Counted from the stretch's first letter, positions 28,401 through 36,524 are shown. The stretch: DNA of 44,248 nucleotides from Clostridiales bacterium (GCA_022800625.1 JAAWQR010000022.1:1-44248); one strand, 5' to 3'. Made by a program: numbers and translations. Notes: generated by a model not told the origin, from the sequence alone.

Positions 28401-29240
28401 TTACTTTAAATCTTTTTTCTTAAAAATCACCATGCCTATACCGGTCACAAAAACAGTTATTAAGGTCGAGGCTATCATCGGCAAAGCTGGTTCCGTCATA
28501 CTGAGATTTGCTATATTCAAACCCTGCCCCGTCGGCAGTATATCCATAGCCGCTTCGGCAATATCTCTCGACACCCCTCTCAGATATCCCGGGTTCGGTT
28601 CAGGCTCTGTCATTTCAACTCCGTTTGACGTAAGCTGATAACCGCTCATCATCTCAGGAGCTGACAGTGCCTGAGATACAGTTGTCGATACAACGAGCAT
28701 AACAACAAATACGATAATTGAGATAACCGCGGAAGAAGCCTTGCTTGACATCAGCATTCCTATAAGCGTAAAAATTGCCGACATAGCGCTTGACAGCAAC
28801 AATATCACAAGAATATAAATAAGCACCCATTTCGGCGGAAGATACCATTCGTTTATTAAGAACAAACCCACAAGACCGCTTAAAAGCCACACGGCAACTA
28901 CTGCAAACGACGATACTATCGATGTGATAAAGTTTGACAGATATATATCGCTCCTTGAATGTCCTACAATAATTTTGTTGCGAATAGTCCCGTCGCTGTA
29001 TTCGGTTCCGGTAAACATACTTATCATAACCGCAAAGAAAATTCCGAGCAGAGGAGTTAAATTAAAGTACATCTTATCAAAGCTCATCATATCTGTGTAT
29101 CCCAGTTCAGCCCAGCTAAGCTCTGCCTTGCAATTCATAATCATCATAATTACAGACAGTCCCGCCATAATTACCAGCAGAGCCCCGAAAAGCTTATTTT
29201 TCCTGAGGCGGAGCATATTTGCGCGAAGCAGCTTAATCAT
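28401..29240 (-). CDS. ABC-2 type permease
   Basis: A 279-residue integral membrane protein with about six membrane helices, including a first one near residues 17-36 and a large loop after it, as in ABC-2 permeases of lantibiotic or multidrug exporters. It overlaps the ATPase gene by eight bases. The ATG at 29240 is preferred: GGAGG sits eight bases upstream, whereas the GTG at 29249 has none. The substrate cannot be told from sequence; export or removal of a cell-envelope-active peptide is a reasonable guess from the neighbouring two-component system. Confidence 0.85.
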   Translation of the reverse strand: MIKLLRANMLRLRKNKLFGALLVIMAGLSVIMMIMNCKAELSWAELGYTDMMSFDKMYFNLTPLLGIFFAVMISMFTGTEYSDGTIRNKIIVGHSRSDIYLSNFITSIVSSFAVVAVWLLSGLVGLFLINEWYLPPKWVLIYILVILLLSSAMSAIFTLIGMLMSSKASSAVISIIVFVVMLVVSTTVSQALSAPEMMSGYQLTSNGVEMTEPEPNPGYLRGVSRDIAEAAMDILPTGQGLNIANLSMTEPALPMIASTLITVFVTGIGMVIFKKKDLK

Positions 29241-30147
29241 TTCCGACACCTCCCAAAAGATTCACATAATAGCTTTCAAGACTTTCATCGCGTTCACTCA
29301 TTGATATAACGGTGCAATTCTCTTTCTGCAGCGCCATTGCAAGCGAGGAAAACTCCAGCTTCGCAAAAATATCGGCAGTACTTTCCGTCAGTATCTTATA
29401 ATCTATATTCATTTTGTCAAGTACTCTTGTAAGCGCTGCAATATTGCTGACTTCGATCCTGATACATTTGCGGCATGCAGCGTCAAGCTCTTCCGCGCTT
29501 ATCTCCTTTATCATTCTGCCGCTGTCAATGAAGCCGTAGTGCGTTGCAAGCCTCGACAGCTCATCCAGAATATGGCTTGATATCAAAACTGTTATTCTGC
29601 GCTCGCGGTTCAGCTTGAGAATCAACTCGCGCATTTCGATAATCCCCTGAGGATCAAGACCGTTTACAGGCTCGTCAAGCACCAAAAAATCGGGATTTCC
29701 CGCCATTGCTATTGCAATTCCGAGACGCTGACGCATTCCAAGTGAAAAATTCTTTGCTTTCTTCTTCCCCGTATCCTGAAGTCCGACCAGACGAAGCAGA
29801 TCATCTATGCCGTCATAGGTAGGCATACCGAGCACAGTATACTGCTGTACTAAATTTTCCTTTGCAGTCATATCGAGATAAATTGACGGCGTTTCAACTA
29901 CCGCTCCCATTCTGCGCCGAGATTTTGAGATGTCGTCGCTTCCGTTTTTTCTTCCGTATAAAGTATAGTCTCCCGATGTCGGCTCCTGAAGTCCGCATAT
30001 CAATCTGATAAGAGTAGTTTTTCCGGCTCCGTTCTTGCCGACAAATCCGTAAATTGATCCACACGGTATGTTCATACTCAGAGAATCGAGCGCCTTAAAG
30101 TTTCCGTAACTTTTACTGAGCGCATGTGTTTTTAATACATATTCCAA
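29233..30147 (-). CDS. ABC transporter ATP-binding protein
   Basis: ATPase partner of the permease. Walker A is GKNGAGKTT, the ABC signature is FSLGMRQRLGIA, and Walker B is FLVLDEPVNGLDPQG. The C-terminal 90 residues are the accessory domain found in BcrA/YtrB-like ATPases. The start is probably TTG at 30147 (304 residues): AAAGG lies 12 bases upstream, the spacing seen for many genes here. The TTG at 30159 would sit one base after that site and is unlikely. Confidence 0.9.
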   Translation of the reverse strand: MEYVLKTHALSKSYGNFKALDSLSMNIPCGSIYGFVGKNGAGKTTLIRLICGLQEPTSGDYTLYGRKNGSDDISKSRRRMGAVVETPSIYLDMTAKENLVQQYTVLGMPTYDGIDDLLRLVGLQDTGKKKAKNFSLGMRQRLGIAIAMAGNPDFLVLDEPVNGLDPQGIIEMRELILKLNRERRITVLISSHILDELSRLATHYGFIDSGRMIKEISAEELDAACRKCIRIEVSNIAALTRVLDKMNIDYKILTESTADIFAKLEFSSLAMALQKENCTVISMSERDESLESYYVNLLGGVGND

Positions 30148-30260
30148 CTTATTACCCAAGCCTTTCTTTTAAGATGCCTGTATTATATCAGCACACAGTA
30201 AAGATTACGGTAAAGATGTCCGTAAAGATTCGGTAAAGACTTTATCTTTCGTACATCGGC

Positions 30261-30923
30261 TCATGATCCTACTCCCAGCTTATAGCCGATGCCCCACACC
30301 GACTCAATATATTCCTTGCCGCACGCTTCTCTGATCTTACGTCTGAGATTGCTTATATGAATTTTCAGAGAGCTCTCCGTGCAATCAGGAGTATCGCTTC
30401 CGATTCTGTCAAGCAGGATTGATCTTGCAATAACCTGATCGCAGTTTTGCATCAGAAGCTTGAGGATCGCATACTCGGTTCTTGTAAGCTTTAGAGATTT
30501 TCCTGCGGCAAATACGCTGCGTGACACCGTATCAAGCTCAAGCAGATCAAATGAAAGTCTGACAGGAGGTGTGCTGTAATTCTTTAAATGAACTTCGATT
30601 CGCGCCGACAGCTCCCTCATGCTGAAAGGCTTTGTCACATAATCAACCGCGCCTGAGCGCAGTACGTTTACCTTATCGTCAATACCAACCTTAGCACTGA
30701 GAACAATCGTCGGGATACCGTGAATTTCAGGAAGTATTTCTTCTCCGCTCAGTCCGGGTAACATCAGATCAAGCAGGATCAGATCCGGTGTGCGCTCAGA
30801 GAGAATAAGTTTCGCTTCCGTCCCTGAATATGCACGAGTTACAGAATACCCTTCACGGCTCAAAGTTTCTTCAAGCACATTTCCGATATGTATATCATCT
30901 TCGACTATGAGTATTTTTTTCAA
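30261..30923 (-). CDS. OmpR-family response regulator
   Basis: A 220-residue two-component regulator. The receiver domain has the acidic pair in VEDD, the phospho-acceptor Asp52 (LILLDLMLPG) and the conserved Lys in DYVTKPFS. The C-terminal winged helix (residues about 125-218) has the DNA-binding signature ESSLKIHISNLRRKI and the final VWGIGYKL wing. It initiates at TTG, with AAGGAGG seven bases upstream. It is first in the cassette regulator-ATPase-permease-kinase, separated from the ATPase gene by about 110 bases. Confidence 0.92.
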   Translation of the reverse strand: MKKILIVEDDIHIGNVLEETLSREGYSVTRAYSGTEAKLILSERTPDLILLDLMLPGLSGEEILPEIHGIPTIVLSAKVGIDDKVNVLRSGAVDYVTKPFSMRELSARIEVHLKNYSTPPVRLSFDLLELDTVSRSVFAAGKSLKLTRTEYAILKLLMQNCDQVIARSILLDRIGSDTPDCTESSLKIHISNLRRKIREACGKEYIESVWGIGYKLGVGS

Positions 30924-30996
30924 ATTTATACCTCCTTAATCGTTCAAAGCGAATCAATGTAAAAATCCTACCGTTACAAATTTGACTGATAATTAT

Positions 30997-31025
30997 ATTA
31001 TACTGCTGTGGAATTTGCAGGGCAA
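30997..31025 (-). promoter_or_regulatory. promoter of the regulator/ABC/kinase cassette
   Basis: On the minus strand TTGCCC (31025-31020), 17 bases, TATAAT (31002-30997), about 75 bases upstream of the response regulator start. Confidence 0.6.
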
Positions 31026-31110
31026 TAGCAGTATATTTAATTTTTTCTTAAAAGCTTTAGCAAGTGTAAAAAATTCATAATAGAAAAAGTCGATTTGTGT
31101 CTTTCTCCAC

Positions 31111-31138
31111 TTGACAATACTGTCGGGTATATTATAAA
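31111..31138 (+). promoter_or_regulatory. guaA promoter
   Basis: TTGACA (31111-31116), 16 bases, TATAAA (31133-31138). The leader of about 55 bases has a small GGCTG/CAGCC hairpin only, and I see no purine riboswitch. Confidence 0.7.
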
Positions 31139-31200
31139 ATATATAAATAAGTATATTTGTACAGGCTGTTTCAGCCGCAGAAGAAAGGCATGGTATTTTA

Positions 31201-32739
31201 ATGAATTGTCAGACTGTTCTGATACTTGATTTCGGCGGTCAGTATAAGGAGCTGATTGCGCGTCGCGTGAGAGAATGCGGTGTTTATTCAATAATAAAGC
31301 CGTATACGATTACAAAGGAAGAAATTGAAAAAATCGCTCCTATCGGAATGATCTTCACAGGCGGTCCGAACAGCGTATATGCAGAAGATTCACCCGTTTG
31401 CGATCCTGCTATATTTGAGCTTGGAATTCCGCTTCTCGGCATCTGCTACGGAATGCAGCTTATCTGCCACATGCAGGGAGGAAAGGTCGATTCCTGCGAA
31501 AAGAGCGAATACGGCGCTATGAAAATGAATATTGTCGCTGAGTCTTCCCTCTTTAAAGGAATGAGCGAAAGCTTCAACGTCCTCATGAGTCATACGGATC
31601 GCGTATATTCTCTCCCCTCTGATTTTAAAGCAACAGCGTCAACTGATACATGCCCTGTTGCCTCATATTCATGCGATGAGCGCAAAATATACGGCGTACA
31701 GTTCCACCCCGAGGTTGAAATAACAGAAAACGGAACGGATGTTATCAGAAACTTTCTGTATGAGGTTTGCGGCGCTCTCGGCGATTATTCAATGGCGGAC
31801 TACCTGAAAACTCAGATAGCTGCCGTACGTGAGCGCGTAGACGAGGACGGACGTATTCTTCTCGGATTATCTGGAGGAGTTGATTCATCTGTTTGTGCCG
31901 CTCTTCTCTCTGAGGCTGTAGGAGACAGGCTTGTATGTATATATATTGACCACGGCTTGATGCGCAAAAACGAAACTGACGAGATTCGTGCCGTTTTTGA
32001 GAAGCGCAGTCTGAATTTTGTATATGTAGATGCAGAGGAACGCTTTTTGACACGTTTGAAAGGTGTCACTGATCCCGAGCAGAAGCGCAAAATTATCGGG
32101 GACGAATTTGTACGTACTTTTGAAGATGAAGCAAAGAAGCAAGGAAATCCCGAATTCTTGGCTCAGGGTACGATCTATCCTGATATTGTTGAATCGGGAG
32201 CTAACAAATCTGCCGTAATAAAAAGCCATCACAACGTCGGCGGACTTCCTGAAAAGATGAGCTTCAAGGGAGTAATCGAGCCGCTGTCAGGACTGTTTAA
32301 GGATGAGGTCAGAAAACTCGGTATCATGCTCGGACTTCCTGAAACACTCGTACAGCGTCAACCGTTCCCCGGTCCCGGTCTTGCCATCAGAATTATCGGA
32401 GAAATTACAAAAGAAAAATGTGATATTCTCCGCGACGCTGATGCAATATTCCGTTATGAGCTCATGAATTCAAATGATGAAGCAGCAAGAGCTGATCAGT
32501 ACTTTGCAGTGCTTACAGATACAAAGAGCGTGGGGGTCATGGGAGACTTCAGGACATATGACTACACACTTGCTCTCAGAGCTGTCCGCACGAGCGATTT
32601 CATGACATGTGAGTTCGCAAGACTTCCCTATGAAGTGTTGGCGCGTGCATCATCGAGAATCACCAATGAAGTAAGCGGAATCAACCGCGTAGTTTATGAT
32701 GTGACATCCAAGCCACCGGCTACCATTGAGTGGGAATAA
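31201..32739 (+). CDS. guaA: GMP synthase (glutamine-hydrolysing)
   Basis: Converts XMP to GMP. The glutamine amidotransferase domain (residues 1-190) has the GICYGMQL nucleophile segment and VQFHPEVE. The ATP pyrophosphatase domain has the P-loop LGLSGGVDSS near 220. The C-terminal dimerisation domain ends RVVYDVTSKPPATIEWE. Length is normal (512). The last codons contain the integration core ATTGAGTGGGA (32725-32735), so the final Glu codon and stop come from the inserted element. AAAGG lies 12 bases before the ATG. The native terminator has been replaced by one in the element. Confidence 0.96.
   Translation: MNCQTVLILDFGGQYKELIARRVRECGVYSIIKPYTITKEEIEKIAPIGMIFTGGPNSVYAEDSPVCDPAIFELGIPLLGICYGMQLICHMQGGKVDSCEKSEYGAMKMNIVAESSLFKGMSESFNVLMSHTDRVYSLPSDFKATASTDTCPVASYSCDERKIYGVQFHPEVEITENGTDVIRNFLYEVCGALGDYSMADYLKTQIAAVRERVDEDGRILLGLSGGVDSSVCAALLSEAVGDRLVCIYIDHGLMRKNETDEIRAVFEKRSLNFVYVDAEERFLTRLKGVTDPEQKRKIIGDEFVRTFEDEAKKQGNPEFLAQGTIYPDIVESGANKSAVIKSHHNVGGLPEKMSFKGVIEPLSGLFKDEVRKLGIMLGLPETLVQRQPFPGPGLAIRIIGEITKEKCDILRDADAIFRYELMNSNDEAARADQYFAVLTDTKSVGVMGDFRTYDYTLALRAVRTSDFMTCEFARLPYEVLARASSRITNEVSGINRVVYDVTSKPPATIEWE
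32725..32735 (+). repeat. attachment core (left), inside the guaA 3' end
   Basis: ATTGAGTGGGA is followed by ATAA, giving codons Ile-Glu-Trp-Glu-stop. The same 11 bp occurs at 41910. The guaA 3' end is a known integration hotspot for islands. Confidence 0.85.
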
Positions 32740-32748
32740 ACAACAAAG

Positions 32749-32789
32749 GAGCGAATACCCTTGAATTATAAGGCGATATTCGCTCTTTT
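32749..32789 (+). terminator. element-borne terminator downstream of guaA
   Basis: GAGCGAATA (32749-32757) and TATTCGCTC (32777-32785) form a 9-bp stem with a possible inner CCTT/AAGG stem, followed by TTTTC. It lies inside the element, just after the core, so the element supplies guaA with a terminator. Confidence 0.75.
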
Positions 32790-32799
32790 CTTATGCTCG

Positions 32800-32818
32800 C
32801 GGTACTATTTCGGTACTA
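32800..32818. repeat. paired integrase arm-type sites, left end
   Basis: CGGTACTA at 32800-32807 and 32811-32818, a period of 11 bases. The same pair occurs at the right end (41793, 41804). Confidence 0.65.
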
Positions 32819-32841
32819 TTTTACGTTTCAAACGATTTGCA

Positions 32842-33285
32842 CTATTCAGCATAATAATGGAACTGCTGCGGAAATTTGCTGATAATCTGCGCAAATTCTA
32901 TTTCTTGTGGATCTGTTGACAGTAATGCAAATTCGGGATAATCTGCAAGCCATTTCTTTGCTGTGCGTGCCCTCTGTTCCTCTGAGTAATGAGGATTTGA
33001 CAGACTACGTAAATACAGCCATTCGGCGCAGGAATCCATTGTAAACTCAATATCGTGCTCTTTGCAATTGTTCTTCGCCCATTCTACAACAGGCGCAAAT
33101 GGCATATTCTCATATACTGTCGGCTGTCTGTATGTACCCTCGGGATAATAATATACTATGACTTCGTCTCTCATAAGACACCACGGTACTACTTCATAAA
33201 ACGGTTCGTGTTTCTTACGTTCCGACAATATATGTTCTGCTCTTTCTTCAAGCTCTGTGAGCCTTGTTAAAACTGATTTATACAT
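32842..33285 (-). CDS. hypothetical protein, last gene of the virion operon
   Basis: A 147-residue protein with no domain I recognise. It begins with a helical, charged stretch (LTRLTELEERAEHILSERKKHE) and is rich in aromatic residues in the middle (FYEVVPWCLM...VIVYYYPEG). There is no signal peptide or membrane helix. GGAG lies four bases upstream of the ATG, nine bases after the stop of the TerS-like gene, so it is cotranscribed with it. Its place at the end of the capsid operon suggests packaging or capsid assembly, or interference with the helper; that is only inference. Confidence 0.75.
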   Translation of the reverse strand: MYKSVLTRLTELEERAEHILSERKKHEPFYEVVPWCLMRDEVIVYYYPEGTYRQPTVYENMPFAPVVEWAKNNCKEHDIEFTMDSCAEWLYLRSLSNPHYSEEQRARTAKKWLADYPEFALLSTDPQEIEFAQIISKFPQQFHYYAE

Positions 33286-33294
33286 AATTCTCCG

Positions 33295-33663
33295 TTATGT
33301 TTTTTCATCTCTGATAGCTTCCTCAACAGCCGCAAGACGTGTTAAGACTTCTTCTGTTTCCGTCCATGATTTACACTGTGACATAAGAATCTGCGCTGCA
33401 TTTAGTCTTATTTGCGGAGCTATCTTTTTATCCTTGGCAATACTAAGCACTTCATGCGTAATATCTGTAAGTGATAGCTGCATACGATTGAGAGCTGATC
33501 TGATCGATTCCATTTTCAAACGTGTAAGTTCTTCTTTGAATCCTTTATCATCTCTGTATCGCTCTATAGTAGCTCGTGACAGTCCTGTAGTTGCCATTAT
33601 TTCCTTTATGCTTCTGCACTCTAAAAATGCCTTCAGAAGCTCGTCTTTATATTTCTTTGCCAT
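33295..33663 (-). CDS. HTH protein resembling small terminase subunit
   Basis: A 122-residue protein. Residues 15-45 form a Homeodomain-like/HTH unit (SIKEIMATTGLSRATIERYRDD) followed by a KGFKEELTRLK helix. Residues 75-95 (APQIRLNAAQILMSQ) resemble the second block of the phBC6A51-type HTH proteins that stand in TerS positions in Bacillota phages. A satellite-encoded TerS would redirect a helper's large terminase to satellite DNA, as in SaPIs. The match is by pattern only; it may be another DNA-binding protein. GAGGTG lies six bases upstream of the ATG. Confidence 0.6.
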   Translation of the reverse strand: MAKKYKDELLKAFLECRSIKEIMATTGLSRATIERYRDDKGFKEELTRLKMESIRSALNRMQLSLTDITHEVLSIAKDKKIAPQIRLNAAQILMSQCKSWTETEEVLTRLAAVEEAIRDEKT

Positions 33664-33722
33664 TCTCTACACCTCGCTTATAGTGTCCTTAGTACAGAAT
33701 ACAGCAAGGCAAATATAGCGGC

Positions 33723-34034
33723 TTAATGCTCAAATACTGGAAGAACGCCGCCATTTTCGGCTTTTAGCTTTTCCCCGAATAGCCACAGAACTTTACGGCG
33801 GTATCCGTAAAAACTGTTTATGTCGATTGGTACATATTTTCGGCTATCAAGCGTCCCCCACGACCAACCTAAATGTAAGCTGTTTGTAAGCTCTACCGCT
33901 ATAGTCGGATATACTTCCTGTGCCGCTTCACTGAGTAAGCTATACCAGCGCATATCACGGCATAGCTGTATCAATACTTTAACTGTGGCTTTGTCAAGTC
34001 CATAGTCGGCGTAAGTCTTGTCTCGGGTTCTCAT
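33723..34034 (-). CDS. hypothetical protein downstream of the capsid gene
   Basis: A 103-residue protein of unknown function, starting MRTRDKTYADYGL; the frame could extend to a TTG at 34097 but the ATG has AAGG ten bases upstream and the longer region overlaps a hairpin. It contains KATVKVLIQLCRDMRWYSLLSEAAQEV, a likely amphipathic helix, and an aromatic-rich middle. In satellites this position often holds small regulatory or packaging proteins. I do not recognise a family. Confidence 0.65.
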   Translation of the reverse strand: MRTRDKTYADYGLDKATVKVLIQLCRDMRWYSLLSEAAQEVYPTIAVELTNSLHLGWSWGTLDSRKYVPIDINSFYGYRRKVLWLFGEKLKAENGGVLPVFEH

Positions 34035-34067
34035 TTGCCTTGTTCCTTCCGTATACGTTAAATAAAT

Positions 34068-34102
34068 CGCCCTTACCCTCTCGGTAAGTGAAGGCAAGGG
34101 CG
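34068..34102 (-). terminator. hairpin just after the capsid gene
   Basis: On the minus strand CGCCCTT (34102-34096) pairs with AAGGGCG (34074-34068), and an alternative inner stem CTTACC/GGTAAG exists. ATTTATTT follows. It begins eight bases after the capsid stop and may partly terminate transcription or stabilise the capsid mRNA, setting the capsid:TerS ratio. Confidence 0.5.
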
Positions 34103-34109
34103 AATTTTG

Positions 34110-34991
34110 TTACTGCTCTTGATTATCGCTCGGCGTTGACGGCGTAGTAGTTGCAGCTTTGTATTCCTGATAATATATAGCCTTTGCTTTATTATCGAGT
34201 ACAAAAGCGTCATAGCAAATACGACCTTCAACAAGTGAGCCGCTTATTCCGGGCGGGTCTTGATGTATCTTGTAGTCCTCGAGCTTTGTAGGAGCTACGC
34301 ACGCACACGGATGAGCCATCATAAAGCCGAAGTCCTTCGGGAGACGCACTGACGGTACTTTGATTACCGACGCACCGTCAAGATTGGATATAACACCCTT
34401 GAGACGCATTTCATTTGATATATCTGTCTCCATAACGATATCCTTGCAACGCTTCATGATTGTGTATACGTCGGGGGATACCACTATAATGCGTCCCGTC
34501 TCAGGTACTTCCGCATTATCAAGCTCATTGCTTGCCTTTAAAATTTCCGTGTAGATATTTGTATCATCAAGAGTAACAGCTGCAGGCTTTGTTCCTGCAT
34601 TATTGCACATAACGCTGTATACATAACTGTCAACCTCGGGAATTACTACTTCTCTCTGCTGACGTGCAAGTGCGGACGCTGCTTCAAGCTGCTGTGCTGT
34701 TTCGTCCGTATCGAGCTTGTCGATTGCGAATGTAAAGGAACGGTCTTTCTTAAGAGTGAATTCCTCTGTGGTTGCGTCAAGGTCTTTTATAGTGCCGTAT
34801 CTGCTTGCGGTAAATCCTGCTGTCGGATTACGTTTATAATCAGTCATTTCGCTTGTGCTGATCTTGTACACCTTTATCGTGTGCGCGCCCGTCCAGCTAA
34901 AGTCCTGATTTGTAAGTATAGATTTCTTACTCTCCGTTGTAAACAGCTCGTCCACATATGGGAGAAACTGTGTAACTAAATTTATAGACAT
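34110..34991 (-). CDS. phage major capsid protein
   Basis: A 293-residue protein that looks like a HK97-fold major capsid protein of Bacillota siphophages. The N-arm with FTTESKKSILT is followed by TGAHTIKVYKISTSEMTDYKRN, then RSFTFAIDKLDTDETAQQLEAASALARQQREVVIPEVDSYVYSVM, the helical spine pattern, and the A-domain region with GRIIVVSPDVYTIMKRC. The Thr/Pro/Ser tail is probably disordered. It follows the scaffold gene by 14 bases, the normal scaffold-capsid order. Unlike most capsid genes it has no portal, protease or connector genes next to it. Confidence 0.8.
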   Translation of the reverse strand: MSINLVTQFLPYVDELFTTESKKSILTNQDFSWTGAHTIKVYKISTSEMTDYKRNPTAGFTASRYGTIKDLDATTEEFTLKKDRSFTFAIDKLDTDETAQQLEAASALARQQREVVIPEVDSYVYSVMCNNAGTKPAAVTLDDTNIYTEILKASNELDNAEVPETGRIIVVSPDVYTIMKRCKDIVMETDISNEMRLKGVISNLDGASVIKVPSVRLPKDFGFMMAHPCACVAPTKLEDYKIHQDPPGISGSLVEGRICYDAFVLDNKAKAIYYQEYKAATTTPSTPSDNQEQ

Positions 34992-35005
34992 GTTATATTA
35001 ACTCC

Positions 35006-35458
35006 TTAATCGTTTGTCAAATTCATTGCTTTTCTTATCGGGTCAGGCTTTGAGAAAAAGCCGCCCCCGTGATGCCTTTCAACAGTTGTAAAACGCGCTC
35101 TGTTAGCTTCAAGCTCCTGCTGATGCTTGTCGGGCGTGCGCTCTTTTATAAGACTGTCAATTGCATCAAGCGCCTTGTTAAAGGCTTCGTCACTTGTACA
35201 GTTTAGCGCATCAATAAGGCTCTCCGGATATCCTCTGTCGATAACCTTTTGTCTGCTGTTCAGCCGAAATTCGCGCTGTGCAAGCTCCTGTTCCTTTTTA
35301 CTCAGTTCCTCTGTCGCTTTTGCCCGATCTTTTGCAAGTCTGTCCTGCACAATGCGGTTTACATCGTCCTGAGTAAAAGTCTTGTTATCCCCCTTGTTTT
35401 CTGCCGGGGTAGCTGCTGCGGTTTCTGCCGCTGTTGTGTTCATGTTCTCTGTATTCAT
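35006..35458 (-). CDS. scaffold-like protein (DUF4355 type)
   Basis: A 150-residue protein with a disordered Ala/Thr/Glu-rich N-terminus. A long charged helix (FTQDDVNRIVQDRLAKDRAKATEELSKKEQELAQREFRLN) carries the signature of DUF4355-type phage scaffolds. A C-terminal region holds FSKPDPIRKAMNLTND, likely the capsid-binding end. Scaffold proteins direct procapsid assembly and set head size. Its presence directly upstream of the capsid gene indicates a coherent assembly module rather than a stray capsid gene. AGGAG lies seven bases upstream of the ATG. Confidence 0.75.
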   Translation of the reverse strand: MNTENMNTTAAETAAATPAENKGDNKTFTQDDVNRIVQDRLAKDRAKATEELSKKEQELAQREFRLNSRQKVIDRGYPESLIDALNCTSDEAFNKALDAIDSLIKERTPDKHQQELEANRARFTTVERHHGGGFFSKPDPIRKAMNLTND

Positions 35459-35510
35459 CTGTAAACTCCTAATCTTTTACGCCGATAGTCGGCTGAATTT
35501 ATATTATATA

Positions 35511-35568
35511 AACAGAAAAGGCGCAGGAAATGCAGCCGATCATATCAGATCAACCGATTTCCCACGCC
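35511..35568 (-). terminator. hairpin with U-tract in the virion operon leader
   Basis: On the minus strand GGCGTGGGAAAT (35568-35557) pairs with ATTTCCTGCGCC (35531-35520) with an internal bulge, then TTTTCTGTT. It lies between the promoter at 35660-35688 and the scaffold start, so it may act as an attenuator or early terminator that must be read through for capsid synthesis. Confidence 0.55.
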
Positions 35569-35659
35569 TGTTATAGCTTCCGTACATGCAAAATCTTTTT
35601 GGAGACATTGGAGGAGAACACATACGGGGTACTAAAATACTATTCTGTTTATTGCTTAC

Positions 35660-35688
35660 ATTGTACCACAAAATGGGTAATTTGTCAA
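35660..35688 (-). promoter_or_regulatory. virion operon promoter
   Basis: On the minus strand TTGACA (35688-35683), 17 bases, TACAAT (35665-35660). The gene-free stretch 35459-35755 holds this promoter, the 35511-35568 hairpin and a 5-bp GCCGA/TCGGC hairpin at 35481-35493. Confidence 0.75.
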
Positions 35689-35755
35689 GTGATATATTGT
35701 AAACATTGTCCGTTCCGTAAAGGGGATGCCCCGAATCAAGGCGCCCCCCTCCAAT

Positions 35756-35920
35756 TCATCTTTTTTGCTCGGAATCGTTTTCTTTTAGCTCGATATAAGC
35801 CTTTATATATCGCCCTGTCTGCGTCTTTGGTATCCTGCACCGCTTGATGTATGGGCGCAGATTTTCAATCGCTCTGTCAAGCTCAGGACGCGTCTCGCTG
35901 CTCAGTCTGATCTGTGTCAT
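35756..35920 (-). CDS. small basic protein of unknown function (54 aa)
   Basis: Too short for routine calling but well supported: AAAGGAG lies seven bases upstream of the ATG at 35920, and the start is translationally overlapped with the end of the 106-residue gene by 38 bases. The product starts MTQIRLSSETRPELDRAIENL and is rich in Arg/Lys (RPYIKRCRIPKTQTGRYIKAY), which suggests nucleic-acid or protein binding. It ends the early (replication) operon. I do not recognise a family. Confidence 0.6.
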   Translation of the reverse strand: MTQIRLSSETRPELDRAIENLRPYIKRCRIPKTQTGRYIKAYIELKENDSEQKR

Positions 35921-36203
35921 TTGATTTCTCCTTTGCTTTCGGTAATACTGATTTCAGATATGAAACGATTTCTTTCGTGCGAAGCATGCTATCACATGCA
36001 GTATCATTTTGAAAATATTCAATTTCTTGCTCGATATCTTCTTTTGATAATTTAGAAAGAAGTAATTTTTCTGCACTGGGAACAAAATCAGCTACAAGCA
36101 AACTCACTATATGGTTAAAATTTTTAGGATTCATTTGAATCGCTTCACAGCAAAGTTCGAATAAATCCTCTCTCCGCTCGTCTGCATTTTTATCTATATC
36201 CAT
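35883..36203 (-). CDS. hypothetical acidic protein of the element
   Basis: A 106-residue, mostly helical, acidic protein (ERREDLFELCCEAIQMNPKNFNHIVSLLVADFVPSAEKLLL) with a charged tail. It has no signal peptide or membrane helix and no domain I recognise. GAAAGGA lies about ten bases upstream of the ATG. It follows the origin-like region downstream of the primase gene and probably belongs to the early operon. Confidence 0.65.
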   Translation of the reverse strand: MDIDKNADERREDLFELCCEAIQMNPKNFNHIVSLLVADFVPSAEKLLLSKLSKEDIEQEIEYFQNDTACDSMLRTKEIVSYLKSVLPKAKEKSNDTDQTEQRDAS

Positions 36204-36362
36204 TTTTCAATTTCCTTTCGGTTGATTATGTGTTATAATATCAGTGGTTTTAGCAGGGCACATGAGGTGTATTGAATTCCTATACCTTTATGTTTTTTAC
36301 TGTATTTACCTGTTATATGGTATATTTATCTGTTTTTTATATTAAAGTCTTTTATATAAAAG

Positions 36363-36467
36363 TTAATCCACCTTCTCCACCCTGTACAAATAACACCTTA
36401 TTTTATTGGGCTTGTTCGGGTGGATGACATATAAAAGTATAATCCACCCTTAATCCACCTTCTCCAC
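36363..36467. repeat. repeat-rich origin candidate
   Basis: TTAATCCACCTTCTCCAC occurs at 36363-36380 and identically at 36450-36467. A shorter AATCCACCC (36441-36449) and an inverted GGGTGGAT (36418-36425) lie between, and ATATAAAAGT precedes both the first repeat and the AATCCACCC copy. The surrounding 36204-36546 region is A/T-rich and gene-free, directly downstream of the primase-helicase gene. This resembles iterons recognised by a satellite replication initiator. Confidence 0.6.
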
Positions 36468-36491
36468 TCAATAAAAGTTTATCATTAAAGT

Positions 36492-36524
36492 AGTGGTGCA
36501 TTAGCAACGTCATGATGCACCACT
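36492..36524. repeat. 10-bp perfect inverted repeat after the primase gene
   Basis: AGTGGTGCAT (36492-36501) and ATGCACCACT (36515-36524) with a 13-base loop, 23 bases beyond the primase stop. It may be part of the origin or a terminator without a strong T-run. Confidence 0.5.

Noticed and set aside
31139..31200. Purine riboswitch before guaA
   Set aside because: The leader is only about 55 bases with one 5-bp hairpin, too short for a purine aptamer plus expression platform.
35628..35634. GGTACTA as a third integrase arm site
   Set aside because: It is a single copy without the 11-base partner and far from either end, so chance is the simpler explanation.
36363..36467. CRISPR array from the repeated 18-bp sequence
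   Set aside because: Only two full copies, 69 bases apart, with no regular spacers and no cas genes.
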